From Streptomyces sp. KL109B (GTDB lineage Bacteria > Actinomycetota > Actinomycetes > Streptomycetales > Streptomycetaceae): a DNA stretch of 64,000 nucleotides. Position numbers and translations under genes: made by a program. Within the stretch, counting starts at the first letter, position 1, and each line of letters starts with the position of its first letter. Positions 16,695 to 24,864 of the stretch are shown piece after piece. The DNA lies in assembly GCF_030766935.1 (NCBI RefSeq), contig NZ_JASERL010000001.1:124001-188000 (forward strand), written 5' to 3'. Under the pieces are notes generated by a model that was not told where the DNA came from, did no database searches, and saw nothing but the letters and a program-made list of their open reading frames with translations.

Positions 16695-17359
16695 TCCAGG
16701 AGGTCGTGGCCGCGTCGGTCAGCTGCGCCGAAGCGCTCGGTGATACCTCGGACGCGGCCCTGCACCCGGTGGAGGAGCGGGCCATGAGCCGGGCACTGCC
16801 GGGCCGCAGGGCCGAGTTCACCACCGGCAGGCACTGTGCGCGCCGCGCCCTCGCGGGCCTCGGGTTCACGGACGTGGCCGTCCCGCGCGGCCCGGACGGC
16901 GAGCCGCGCTGGCCGGACGGGGTCGTCGGCAGCATCACGCACACCGAGGGCTACCGCGCCGCCGCGGTCGCCCGCGCCCAGCAGGTCAGGGCGGTGGGCA
17001 TCGACGCCGAGCCCAACCTCCCGCTGCCTGAAGGGGTGGTGGACATGGTGGCGTCACAGGAGGAGCGGGCCGCGCTCGCGACGCTCGCCGCGTCCCGCCC
17101 CGACGTGCACTGGGACCGACTCCTCTTCAGCGCCAAGGAGAGCGTCTACAAGAGCTGGTTCACGCTGACCGGCACCCCGCTCTGGTTCAACGACGCCGTG
17201 CTCGAACTCGACGCGGACCACGGGACGTTCACGGCGCGCGTCCTGCGCGAGACGGAGCCGCACGGCACCTTGCGGGGGCGCTGGATCCACGCCGAGGGCC
17301 GACTGGCCACCGGGATCGTCGTCCCGGCCGGGCCGGGAAAGGAAGGGGGCAGGACATGA
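16691..17359 (+). CDS. 4'-phosphopantetheinyl transferase (Sfp/EntD type)
   Basis: A 222-residue transferase that converts apo carrier proteins to the holo form with CoA. It shows GSITHTEGYRAAAVA near residue 82, the metal-binding VGIDAEPN near 101 and FSAKESVYKSWF near 150, which are the three conserved motifs. Starts at a GTG overlapping the FAA stop (GTGA) and ends with an ATGA overlap into the carboxylase. A dedicated enzyme fits two specialised ACPs in the cluster. Confidence 0.93.
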   Translation: MIQEVVAASVSCAEALGDTSDAALHPVEERAMSRALPGRRAEFTTGRHCARRALAGLGFTDVAVPRGPDGEPRWPDGVVGSITHTEGYRAAAVARAQQVRAVGIDAEPNLPLPEGVVDMVASQEERAALATLAASRPDVHWDRLLFSAKESVYKSWFTLTGTPLWFNDAVLELDADHGTFTARVLRETEPHGTLRGRWIHAEGRLATGIVVPAGPGKEGGRT

Positions 17360-18939
17360 CGAGGTCTGTACGCATTCCGGAGCAGCCCACCGACGCCCGC
17401 GGGCGCGTGGCCGAACTGCACGCGATCCGCGCGCAGGCCCTGGCCGGGCCCAGCGAGAAGGCGACCGAGGCCCAGCACGCGAAGGGCAAGCTGACCGCGC
17501 GCGAGCGCATCGAACTCCTCCTGGACGAGGGCTCGTTCAACGAGGTCGAGCGCCTGCGCCGGCACCGGGCGACCGGCTTCGGCCTGGAGGCGAAGAGGCC
17601 GCACACCGACGGCGTGATCACGGGGTGGGGCACGGTCGAGGGCCGCACGGTCTTCGTGTACGCCCACGACTTCCGCATCTTCGGCGGCGCGCTCGGCGAG
17701 GCACACGCCACGAAGATCCACAAGATCATGGACATGGCCATCGCGGCGGGAGCCCCGCTGGTCTCGCTGAACGACGGCGCGGGCGCCCGCATCCAGGAGG
17801 GCGTCTCCGCGCTGGCCGGGTACGGCGGCATCTTCCAGCGCAACACCAAGGCGTCCGGCGTGATCCCGCAGATCTCCGTGATGCTGGGCCCGTGCGCGGG
17901 CGGCGCCGCGTACTCGCCCGCCCTCACGGACTTCGTGTTCATGGTCCGCGACACCTCGCAGATGTTCATCACCGGACCGGACGTCGTGAAGGCCGTGACC
18001 GGCGAGGAGATCACCCAGAACGGCCTCGGCGGCGCCGACGTGCACGCCGGGACCAGCGGCGTCAGCCACTTCGCGTACGACGACGAGGAGACCTGCCTCG
18101 CCGAAGTCCGCTACCTGCTCTCCCTGCTCCCGCAGAACAACCGTGAACACCCCCCGACCGTCCACGCGGACGACCCGGCGGAGCGCCGCTGCGACTCTCT
18201 CGTCGACCTCGTCCCGGCGAACGGACGGCTCCCGTACGACATGGGCCGGGTCATCGAGGAACTCGTCGACGACGGCGACTACCTGGAGGTCCACGAGCGC
18301 TGGGCGCGCAACGTCATCTGCGCCCTCGCCCGCCTCGACGGCCGCACCGTCGGCATCGTCGCCAACCAGCCGCAGGCCCTCGCCGGAGTCCTCGACGCGC
18401 AGGCCAGTGAGAAGGCCGCGCGCTTCGTCCAGATGTGCGACGCCTTCAACATCCCGCTCGTGACGCTGGTGGACGTCCCCGGCTTCCTGCCCGGCGTCGA
18501 CCAGGAGCACGGCGGCATCATCCGGCACGGCGCGAAGCTGCTGTACGCGTACTGCAACGCCACCGTGCCCCGTATCTCGCTGATCGTGCGCAAGGCGTAC
18601 GGCGGCGCGTACATCGTCATGGACTCCGAGTCCATCGGCGCCGACCTCACCTACGCCTGGCCGACCAACGAGATCGCGGTGATGGGCGCCGAGGGCGCCG
18701 CCAACGTCATCTTCCGCAAGCAGATCGCCGAGGCCGACGACCCGGACGAGATGCGCGCCCGCATGGTCAAGGAGTACAAGGCCGAGCTGATGCACCCCTA
18801 TTACGCGGCCGAACGCGGCCTGATCGACGACGTGATCGACCCCGCGGCCACCCGTGAGGTCCTGATCCGCTCCCTGGCCATGCTCCGCACCAAGCACACG
18901 GAGATGCCGCAGCGCAAGCACGGCAACCCCCCGCAGTGA
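17356..18939 (+). CDS. Acyl-CoA carboxylase, carboxyltransferase beta subunit (AccB/PccB type)
   Basis: A 527-residue biotin-dependent carboxyltransferase with two crotonase-fold halves (GAGARIQEGVSALAGYG in the first, VDVPGFLPGVDQEHGGIIRHG in the second). Actinobacterial homologues make malonyl-, methylmalonyl- or ethylmalonyl-CoA with a biotinylated alpha chain. No alpha chain lies here, so the housekeeping alpha subunit must be shared. It probably raises the extender-unit supply for the two ketosynthases. Which acyl-CoA it carboxylates is not readable by eye. Confidence 0.92.
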   Translation: MTRSVRIPEQPTDARGRVAELHAIRAQALAGPSEKATEAQHAKGKLTARERIELLLDEGSFNEVERLRRHRATGFGLEAKRPHTDGVITGWGTVEGRTVFVYAHDFRIFGGALGEAHATKIHKIMDMAIAAGAPLVSLNDGAGARIQEGVSALAGYGGIFQRNTKASGVIPQISVMLGPCAGGAAYSPALTDFVFMVRDTSQMFITGPDVVKAVTGEEITQNGLGGADVHAGTSGVSHFAYDDEETCLAEVRYLLSLLPQNNREHPPTVHADDPAERRCDSLVDLVPANGRLPYDMGRVIEELVDDGDYLEVHERWARNVICALARLDGRTVGIVANQPQALAGVLDAQASEKAARFVQMCDAFNIPLVTLVDVPGFLPGVDQEHGGIIRHGAKLLYAYCNATVPRISLIVRKAYGGAYIVMDSESIGADLTYAWPTNEIAVMGAEGAANVIFRKQIAEADDPDEMRARMVKEYKAELMHPYYAAERGLIDDVIDPAATREVLIRSLAMLRTKHTEMPQRKHGNPPQ

Positions 18940-18990
18940 TGCCCCACCCCTTGAAGAACACCCCATGAACGACCGGGAGTTGACGACCAC

Positions 18991-20079
18991 ATGAGCCAGA
19001 GCCTGGAATTCTCGCAAGCACGCGTGACGGGCGTGCCGGACGCCGAGCGCGAGCGGGTGCTCGCCGCGCCGGTCTTCGGCGAGGTCTGCACCGACCACAT
19101 GGTGACCATCAAGTGGAGCCGGGAGCGGGGCTGGCACGACGCCCACCTCGGCGCCTACGGACCGCTGAGCCTCGACCCGACGACCCAGGTGTTCCACTAC
19201 GGCCAGGAGATCTTCGAGGGGCTCAAGGCGTACCGCCGCGAGGACGGCTCGATCGTCTCGTTCCGCCCCGACGCCAACGCCGCCCGGCTCAACACGTCGG
19301 CCGCCCGGATGGCGATGCCCGAACTGCCCGAGGAGACGTTCCTCGAAGCGCTGCGGCTGCTGCTCGACGCGGACCGCGACTGGGTGCCGGAAGGGGAGGG
19401 CAAGAGCCTGTACCTGCGCCCCTTCATGATCGCGACGCAGCCTTCGCTGGGCTTCTTCCGGCCCTCGGACTCGTACCTCTTCGTCGTGGTCGCCTCGCCC
19501 GCCGCCTCCTACTTCAAGGGCGGCGTGACGCCCGTGACCGTGTGGGTGGGCGGCGACTACACGCGGGCCGCGGACGGCGGGACCGGCGCCGCCAAGTGCG
19601 GCGGCAACTACGCGGGCACCCTCGTCGCCCAGGAGCAGGCCGCGCGGCAAGGGTGCGACCAGGTCGTGTGGCTGGACGCCAAGGAGCGCCGCTGGATCGA
19701 CGAGATGGGCACGAGCAACATGTTCTTCGTCTACGGCGACCGCCTCGTGACCCCCGAACTGACGGGCACGCTGCTGGCCGGCATCACCCGCGACTCCGTC
19801 CTGACGCTCGCCCGTGACCTCGGACTGACCGCCGAGGAGGGGCGGATCAGCGTCGAGCAGTGGCGGGCGGACGCCGAATCGGGCCGCCTCACCGAGGTGT
19901 TCTCCTGCGGCACCTCCTCGATGATCACGCCGGTGGGCCGGGCGAAGAGCGAGCAGGGGGAGTGGCTGATGGGCGACGGCACCCCCGGCAAGACCACGCT
20001 GCGGCTGCGCGAGGAACTGATGGGCCTCCAGTCGGGCGAGCGCCCCGACCGGCACGGCTGGATCCAGAAGATGGCATGA
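18991..20079 (+). CDS. Branched-chain aminotransferase-like class IV PLP enzyme
   Basis: A 362-residue fold-type IV aminotransferase of the IlvE type. The PLP lysine is in GAAKCGGNYAG near residue 200, and FHYGQEIFEGLKAYR and DEMGTSNMFFVY are family signatures. It interconverts Val/Leu/Ile, or a related amino acid, with the 2-oxo acid. In the cluster it may make a non-standard amino acid from a pathway oxo acid, or feed branched starters. About 50 bases separate it from the carboxylase gene, with GGGAG before the start. Confidence 0.9.
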   Translation: MSQSLEFSQARVTGVPDAERERVLAAPVFGEVCTDHMVTIKWSRERGWHDAHLGAYGPLSLDPTTQVFHYGQEIFEGLKAYRREDGSIVSFRPDANAARLNTSAARMAMPELPEETFLEALRLLLDADRDWVPEGEGKSLYLRPFMIATQPSLGFFRPSDSYLFVVVASPAASYFKGGVTPVTVWVGGDYTRAADGGTGAAKCGGNYAGTLVAQEQAARQGCDQVVWLDAKERRWIDEMGTSNMFFVYGDRLVTPELTGTLLAGITRDSVLTLARDLGLTAEEGRISVEQWRADAESGRLTEVFSCGTSSMITPVGRAKSEQGEWLMGDGTPGKTTLRLREELMGLQSGERPDRHGWIQKMA

Positions 20080-20119
20080 GCCTCCCCCTTCCGCGACGTA
20101 CGAAAGGCAGCCCCCACCT

Positions 20120-20824
20120 GTGAACCGCTCGATTCTTGTCTCCGGAGGCAACCGTGGCATCGGCCTGGCCGTCGCCCGCGCCTTCGCCGACGCAGGCGAC
20201 CGCGTGGCCGTCACCCACCGTTCGGGCGAGCCGCCCGAGGGCCTCCTCGGTGTCCGCTGCGACGTCACCGACACGCAGCAGGTCCAGGCGGCGTACAAGG
20301 AGGTGGAACGCGAACACGGGGCGCCACAGGTCGTCGTCGCCAACGCGGGCATCACCAAGGACGCCCTGCTGGCCCGCATGTCGGAGGACGACTTCCGGTC
20401 GGTCCTCGACACCAACCTCACGGGGGCCTTCCGCCTCGCCCGGGAGGCGGTCGGCGGCATGATGCGGGCCGGCGGCGGCCGGATCGTCCTGGTCTCCTCG
20501 GTGGTCGGGCTCTACGGCGCGGCGGGGCAGGCCAACTACGCGGCCTCGAAGGCCGGTCTGGTCGGGTTCGCGCGGTCGCTGGCCCGCGAGTTGGGCTCGC
20601 GCGACATCACCTGCAATGTGGTCGCCCCGGGGTTCGTCGACACCGACATGACCCGGGGCCTGAGCGAGCGGCAGCGCGAGCGGATGCTCGGGCAGGTCCC
20701 CCTCGGGCGCTGTGCGCGGCCCGAGGAGGTCGCCGATGTGGTGCGCTTCCTTGCCTCCGAGGCGGCCGGCTATGTCACCGGAGCCGTGCTCCCGGTGGAC
20801 GGCGGCCTCGGCATGGGGCACTGA
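20120..20824 (+). CDS. 3-oxoacyl-ACP reductase (FabG type)
   Basis: A 234-residue short-chain dehydrogenase. It has SGGNRGIG at the N-terminus for NADPH, VANAGI, the catalytic S and YXXXK (NYAASKAG), and NVVAPGFVDTDMT typical of FabG. It reduces the beta-keto group made by the ketosynthases. GTG start at 20120. This is the last gene of the rightward run that began at 10976, and it converges on the regulator gene with only 17 bases between the stops. Confidence 0.92.
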   Translation: MNRSILVSGGNRGIGLAVARAFADAGDRVAVTHRSGEPPEGLLGVRCDVTDTQQVQAAYKEVEREHGAPQVVVANAGITKDALLARMSEDDFRSVLDTNLTGAFRLAREAVGGMMRAGGGRIVLVSSVVGLYGAAGQANYAASKAGLVGFARSLARELGSRDITCNVVAPGFVDTDMTRGLSERQRERMLGQVPLGRCARPEEVADVVRFLASEAAGYVTGAVLPVDGGLGMGH

Positions 20825-20841
20825 ACCGGCACCGAACCGCC

Positions 20842-22680
20842 CTACTCGTCCGTCACTTTGATGTTGGAGCGTATGCGGTGCATGCGTACCGCGAGTTGCA
20901 CCTCCAGTGCTCCGGTTCCTTCCTGCCAGCGCGAGCCCAGCAGGTCGTTGATGCGCTCCAGGCGGCGGGTGATGGTGTTGGCGTGGACGAACAGCTGCTC
21001 GCCCGCCCGCCGGGGGCTGCTGTTGGCGGCGTAGTAGGCCTCCAGGGTCGGTACGAGATCCGTCGAGCGGCGCTCGTCGTGTTCGAGCAGCGGGCCGATG
21101 GCCGCCTCGATGAACCCCGCGACGTCCTGCTGGTCGGCCAGCAGGAGTTCGAGGCCTCCGAGGTCCTGCGGAGTGGCGACACCGCCCGCGGCGCCCAGCG
21201 TCGCGACCGCGTGCAGACAGCGCTGGGCCTGCTTGTAGAGGCCGGGTACGGTGTCGGCGTCCGTACTCGGCCCCGCGGCGCCCGCGGTGATGCGCAGCCC
21301 GGTGACGGCGGCGGCGGAGTCCGCCACACCCCGGGCGGTGGCTCCGGGATCGGTGCCGGGTAACAGGAAGACGACATGGCCCTCGCGATGGCTGCGCAGC
21401 CCGCCGGACTGGCGTGCGTAGACGGTCGCCCAGGAGCGGACCCCGTCCGTCAGGCCGCCTTCCGGCTTGGCCACCACCACGATGTGAGGGTTGGTCAGAT
21501 CGGGTCCCACGGCCCTGGCCCGGTGCTGCGAGAGCTGCCCGCCGCCCGGTTCCGAGACGAGCAGCACTTCCAGGAGGTCGTCCTCGCTGGTGCCCGACGG
21601 CTGGATCTGCAGCAGGGCCGCCAACGTCTGGGCGCAGGCCTGCAGCAGCATCATGTCCAGCTCGCTCGGCGGATGCAGCCGGCGCAGCACCAACCGCCCG
21701 AAGGCGATGGTTCCGCGCACCGGGGCCGTCCACACCCCGTCCTCCTCCTGGGACACGGCCGCGCCCGCGGCGGGCGCGATGTCGGACGTCTCCTCGAACC
21801 GCACGTCCGCGTCGAGCAGTTCACGGGCCACCGACAGGAAGCGGTCGACTCCGCCGCCGGTGACGATCAGGTCCATGAGGACTTCCTGGGATCCGCGCAG
21901 CCGCAGAACGTTCTCCCGTTCCTCCTCGGCCCGTTGCACATCCGCGGCGAGCCCCTGTGCCCTGGCGCGGTCCTGTTCCCGTTCGAGCGCGGTGGTGAGG
22001 GCCATGGCCGCCAGCTGGCCCAACTCGCCCGCCAGTGAGTGCTCTCCGGCCTCGAAGTGCCGCACCGCCCTGCACCCTCCGTACAGGAGCCCGAGGTGTG
22101 CGCCGTCGGACCTGGTCAGCGGGACCACGATGACGGCCCGCAGCCCTTCGAGCCGAACCGCCTCGTCGGTCTTGTGCGAGCGCCAGATGCCGGAGTCGGC
22201 CAGGTAGTCCGGGGTGCTGAACGGTGCGGCGCCGCGGCGCGCGGAGGAGCCGAGCCCGCTGTCGGACGGCACCGGGAACTCCGGGGTCACCACGGAGGCG
22301 TGCCCGTCGACGGACCGGACGATGTCGGTGTCGCTCTCCGGGTCGTGGAGGGCGACATACGACATGTCCAGGTGGAGCATGATGCGCATCCAGCGCGTGA
22401 TCAGGTCCAGGACCGTGTTCACGTCCGGGGCGCCGAGCAGGTCGCGCGCGGCGTCGACGAGTGTCGACAGGCCCGAAACCCTGCGCCTGCGTTGGTCGGA
22501 CAGGTTCCATACGTCGTACGCGTACCGCTCCGCCGCCATCAGTTGCTGCAGCGCGGCGCCGTCTACGCCTTGACTCTTCGCTTCCGCGACCGGTCCGCAG
22601 AAAGCCGAACGCGGTGCTTCCTCGGAGAGCAGTTCCAGATACGTCGTGGCATCTATGCCTCGCCCCTCTCTCTTGGACAA
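20842..22680 (-). CDS. PucR-family transcriptional regulator with GAF domain
   Basis: A 612-residue regulator. An N-terminal GAF-like domain (about residues 65-210, LDMSYVALHDPESDTDIV...VVPLTRSDGAHLGLLYGG) is followed by a central GGDEF-like/CdaR middle region and a C-terminal PucR helix-turn-helix (LVPTLEAYYAANSSPRRAGEQL, then HANTITRRLERI). The best start is TTG at 22680 after a GGGGGG stretch, since no ATG or GTG precedes the conserved part. It is the only regulator in the cluster and is a candidate to bind the element at 3483/10874 or the palindrome at 22753. The ligand of its GAF domain is unknown. Confidence 0.85.
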   Translation of the reverse strand: MSKREGRGIDATTYLELLSEEAPRSAFCGPVAEAKSQGVDGAALQQLMAAERYAYDVWNLSDQRRRRVSGLSTLVDAARDLLGAPDVNTVLDLITRWMRIMLHLDMSYVALHDPESDTDIVRSVDGHASVVTPEFPVPSDSGLGSSARRGAAPFSTPDYLADSGIWRSHKTDEAVRLEGLRAVIVVPLTRSDGAHLGLLYGGCRAVRHFEAGEHSLAGELGQLAAMALTTALEREQDRARAQGLAADVQRAEEERENVLRLRGSQEVLMDLIVTGGGVDRFLSVARELLDADVRFEETSDIAPAAGAAVSQEEDGVWTAPVRGTIAFGRLVLRRLHPPSELDMMLLQACAQTLAALLQIQPSGTSEDDLLEVLLVSEPGGGQLSQHRARAVGPDLTNPHIVVVAKPEGGLTDGVRSWATVYARQSGGLRSHREGHVVFLLPGTDPGATARGVADSAAAVTGLRITAGAAGPSTDADTVPGLYKQAQRCLHAVATLGAAGGVATPQDLGGLELLLADQQDVAGFIEAAIGPLLEHDERRSTDLVPTLEAYYAANSSPRRAGEQLFVHANTITRRLERINDLLGSRWQEGTGALEVQLAVRMHRIRSNIKVTDE

Positions 22681-22752
22681 GGCGCCCCCCTTCGTCGAAG
22701 AATCCTCTTGCGCGGATCCTAAGTTGCGGAGGTGACGCGCGCGCCGGGCGTC

Positions 22753-22763
22753 TCACCTGGTGA
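22753..22763. promoter_or_regulatory. Short inverted repeat in the regulator/methyltransferase divergent promoter
   Basis: TCACCTGGTGA is a perfect 5-bp inverted repeat around one central base. It lies between the divergent PucR gene (start 22680) and methyltransferase copy 2 (start 22859). It could be an autoregulatory operator; such short palindromes also occur by chance. Confidence 0.3.
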
Positions 22764-22858
22764 ATAAGGTTCCCTGTTGCTTTCATCACAGGGGTGGCAT
22801 CGTGGCTTCGGGCGCGGCCGTCTTGTGTGTGGACAGCCAAAAGGATTGGAGTTCCTTC

Positions 22859-23653
22859 GTGCGAAACGATGCAAACCAATACAGAGTGAACTCTGCGGAA
22901 ACCGCCGCGGTTGATTCGCATTTGAGGAGTTATGAGCGCTCTCTCGCCCGCTGCGAGGCCGCGCGGTCGCACCCCGACCGGCCGCGCCTGTTCCAACTGG
23001 CGGGCCTGGACTGGGACCTGCTCGACGACGTGTTCTCGCCGGTCCACAGCCCGAGCACGGAGATAGCCCTGGACTTCCTCGGCCTGTCCCGCGATTCCCG
23101 GGCGGACGGCGCGGAGCCCCGGGGGTCGCTGCTGGAAATGGGCTGCGGTACCGCCGTGGTGGCGGTCGTCGCCGCGCTGCGCGGTCACGAGCGGGTGGTG
23201 GCCGCCGACATCAATCAGCAGGCGGTGCGCAACGCCGAACTCAACGTGGCCCGCCATAATGTCGCCGACCGGGTGCGCGCCGTGCGCAGTGACCTGTTCG
23301 ACGGTGTGGCGCCAGGGGAGCGGTTCGACACGATTTTCTGGAGCTCCAATTACGTTTTGGCGCCCGCTGATTACCGCTACCGAAACGAGTACGAGCAGGC
23401 TTTCGTGGATCCGGGTTATGCCGCCCATCTCCGCTTCCTGGAGCAGGCGGTGCACTGGACCACCCCCAACGGGAGGGTGCTGCTTCACTTCAGCAATCGC
23501 GGCGACCTCGACCTGCTCCGGAAGCTGGCCGCGGAGCGCGACCGGGACGTCCGGGTCCGCGACACCCGTACGGCGTCCGAGGGGGCGGGGGGTTCGGACA
23601 CGGTGGAGCACCTGCTGCTGGAGGTGACACCGGCCTCGTCCACGGCCGGGTGA
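22859..23653 (+). CDS. Class I SAM-dependent methyltransferase, HemK/PrmC-like fold with altered motif IV (copy 2)
   Basis: A 264-residue paralogue of the methyltransferase at 2709. Motif I is LLEMGCGTAVVAVVAALRG, the acidic loop AADINQQAVRNAELN, and the catalytic position reads FWSSNYVLAP in place of [N/D]PP[Y/F]. The start is taken as GTG 22859 after TTGGAG; earlier in-frame starts exist but lie in less coding-like sequence. Parts of the gene use codons such as AAT, GTT, TTG, GAT and TAT more than its neighbours do, which may reflect a different origin. Its 3' end overlaps the convergent exporter gene by 169 bases. The substrate is unknown, and two related enzymes suggest two methylations or two acceptors. 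Confidence 0.85.
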   Translation: MRNDANQYRVNSAETAAVDSHLRSYERSLARCEAARSHPDRPRLFQLAGLDWDLLDDVFSPVHSPSTEIALDFLGLSRDSRADGAEPRGSLLEMGCGTAVVAVVAALRGHERVVAADINQQAVRNAELNVARHNVADRVRAVRSDLFDGVAPGERFDTIFWSSNYVLAPADYRYRNEYEQAFVDPGYAAHLRFLEQAVHWTTPNGRVLLHFSNRGDLDLLRKLAAERDRDVRVRDTRTASEGAGGSDTVEHLLLEVTPASSTAG

Positions 23654-24864
23654 CCTCCGCCGTCGGCGGCCCGCGGGGAAGCGAAGCGCCAGTACCCCAG
23701 GGCCGCGACGGTGCCGATGGCGGCACAGGTGATCCACCAGAACGTGTCGCCGAAGCCGTCCATCACGAACCCGGCGAGCAGCGGGCCGACGAAGGCCGCG
23801 GACTGCCAGGCGAGCGCGTACATCCCCTGGTAGCGCCCACGCGCGTGCGTGGGGGACATCGCGGCGACCAGGCTCATGCTGGTCGGGGCGTGGATGATCT
23901 CCGCGAGGGTCCAGAGCGCGACGGTGAACGCGTAGAAGCCCACCGATCCGGCGACCGACGTGAGCCCCCAGCCGGCCGCGCACAGCAGGCACGCGGTGAA
24001 CAGGACGCCCCTGACGTCCCTGTTGTCGATGAAGCGGGTCAGCGGGATCTGCAGAAGGACGATCAGTATTCCGTTGACGCTGATGACCAACCCGTAGTCG
24101 CCGGCGGAGAATCCGGCGGAGTTCATGCTCACCGGGAGTGCCGTGGGGCCCTGTTGAAGGAGCAGGGCGACGAGGAAGGTCAGGAATACCAGTTTCATGA
24201 ATCGGCCGTCACGGGTGACCGTGAGCAATCCCGACTTCTCCTTGCCCGCCGGGGCCTCGGTGTTCGCGGGCCTGCTTTCCGGGAGTTTGAAGAAGACGAC
24301 GAGGCCGCAGACCAATGTCGCGCAGGAGCCGACCAGGAAGAGCAGTTGGTATCCATGGCCGGCGATCATTCCGGCGGCCGAGGAACCGGCGGCGAAACCG
24401 ATGTTGACGGCCCAGTAGTTGAGCGAGAAGGCACGCACCCGGTCGGCCGCGGGAACGATGTCCGCCATCATCGCCTGTACGGCGGGTCGTTGGGCGTTGC
24501 TGGAGATCCCCACGAGGCAGGCGACCACGGCCAGCAGCACCGGGTCCTGGACAAATCCCAGGACGGCGGTGGACAGCGCGGTGGCGACCTGCGAGAGCAG
24601 CAGTGTGGGGCGCCTGCCCACCCGGTCCACGAGAACGCCGCCGACGACGGCTGCGGCGGACCCGCCGAGTCCGTACAGCGCGGTGACCAGGCCCGCGTAG
24701 CTCACGCTGTATCCGCGTTCCGCGGTCAGGTACAGCGTGAGGAATGTGGTGACGAAGCTGCCGAGCCGGTTGATCAGCGTGCTGGTCCACAGCCACCAGA
24801 ACTGTGCGGGCAGCCCGGAGACCCCGTCCCTGAGGGTCTTGCGGGCCTGGGAACGGATGCTCAT
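23485..24864 (-). CDS. Major facilitator superfamily exporter
   Basis: A 459-residue integral membrane protein with about 12 hydrophobic segments and MFS signatures (VDRVGRRPTLLLSQ between helices 2 and 3, ARGRYQGMYALAW in the second half). It resembles multidrug or small-molecule exporters of the DHA1 type and probably exports the cluster product. The start ATG overlaps the ATP-grasp stop (ATGA). The transmembrane part ends near residue 400, and the remaining roughly 58 residues are a Ser/Arg/Pro-rich tail. That tail is encoded entirely antisense to the end of methyltransferase copy 2, so it may result from loss of an earlier stop. Confidence 0.85.
   Translation of the reverse strand: MSIRSQARKTLRDGVSGLPAQFWWLWTSTLINRLGSFVTTFLTLYLTAERGYSVSYAGLVTALYGLGGSAAAVVGGVLVDRVGRRPTLLLSQVATALSTAVLGFVQDPVLLAVVACLVGISSNAQRPAVQAMMADIVPAADRVRAFSLNYWAVNIGFAAGSSAAGMIAGHGYQLLFLVGSCATLVCGLVVFFKLPESRPANTEAPAGKEKSGLLTVTRDGRFMKLVFLTFLVALLLQQGPTALPVSMNSAGFSAGDYGLVISVNGILIVLLQIPLTRFIDNRDVRGVLFTACLLCAAGWGLTSVAGSVGFYAFTVALWTLAEIIHAPTSMSLVAAMSPTHARGRYQGMYALAWQSAAFVGPLLAGFVMDGFGDTFWWITCAAIGTVAALGYWRFASPRAADGGGHPAVDEAGVTSSSRCSTVSEPPAPSDAVRVSRTRTSRSRSAASFRSRSRSPRLLK

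Noticed and set aside
17146..20460. Very long minus-strand open frame (1104 codons) opposite the carboxylase, aminotransferase and FabG genes
   Set aside because: It mirrors strong plus-strand genes with recognised domains, its translation has no domain, and such antisense frames are a by-product of high GC.
22760..22858. Earlier start for methyltransferase copy 2
   Set aside because: The extra 33 codons lack coding-like third positions and a ribosome-binding site; GTG 22859 has TTGGAG before it and aligns with copy 1.
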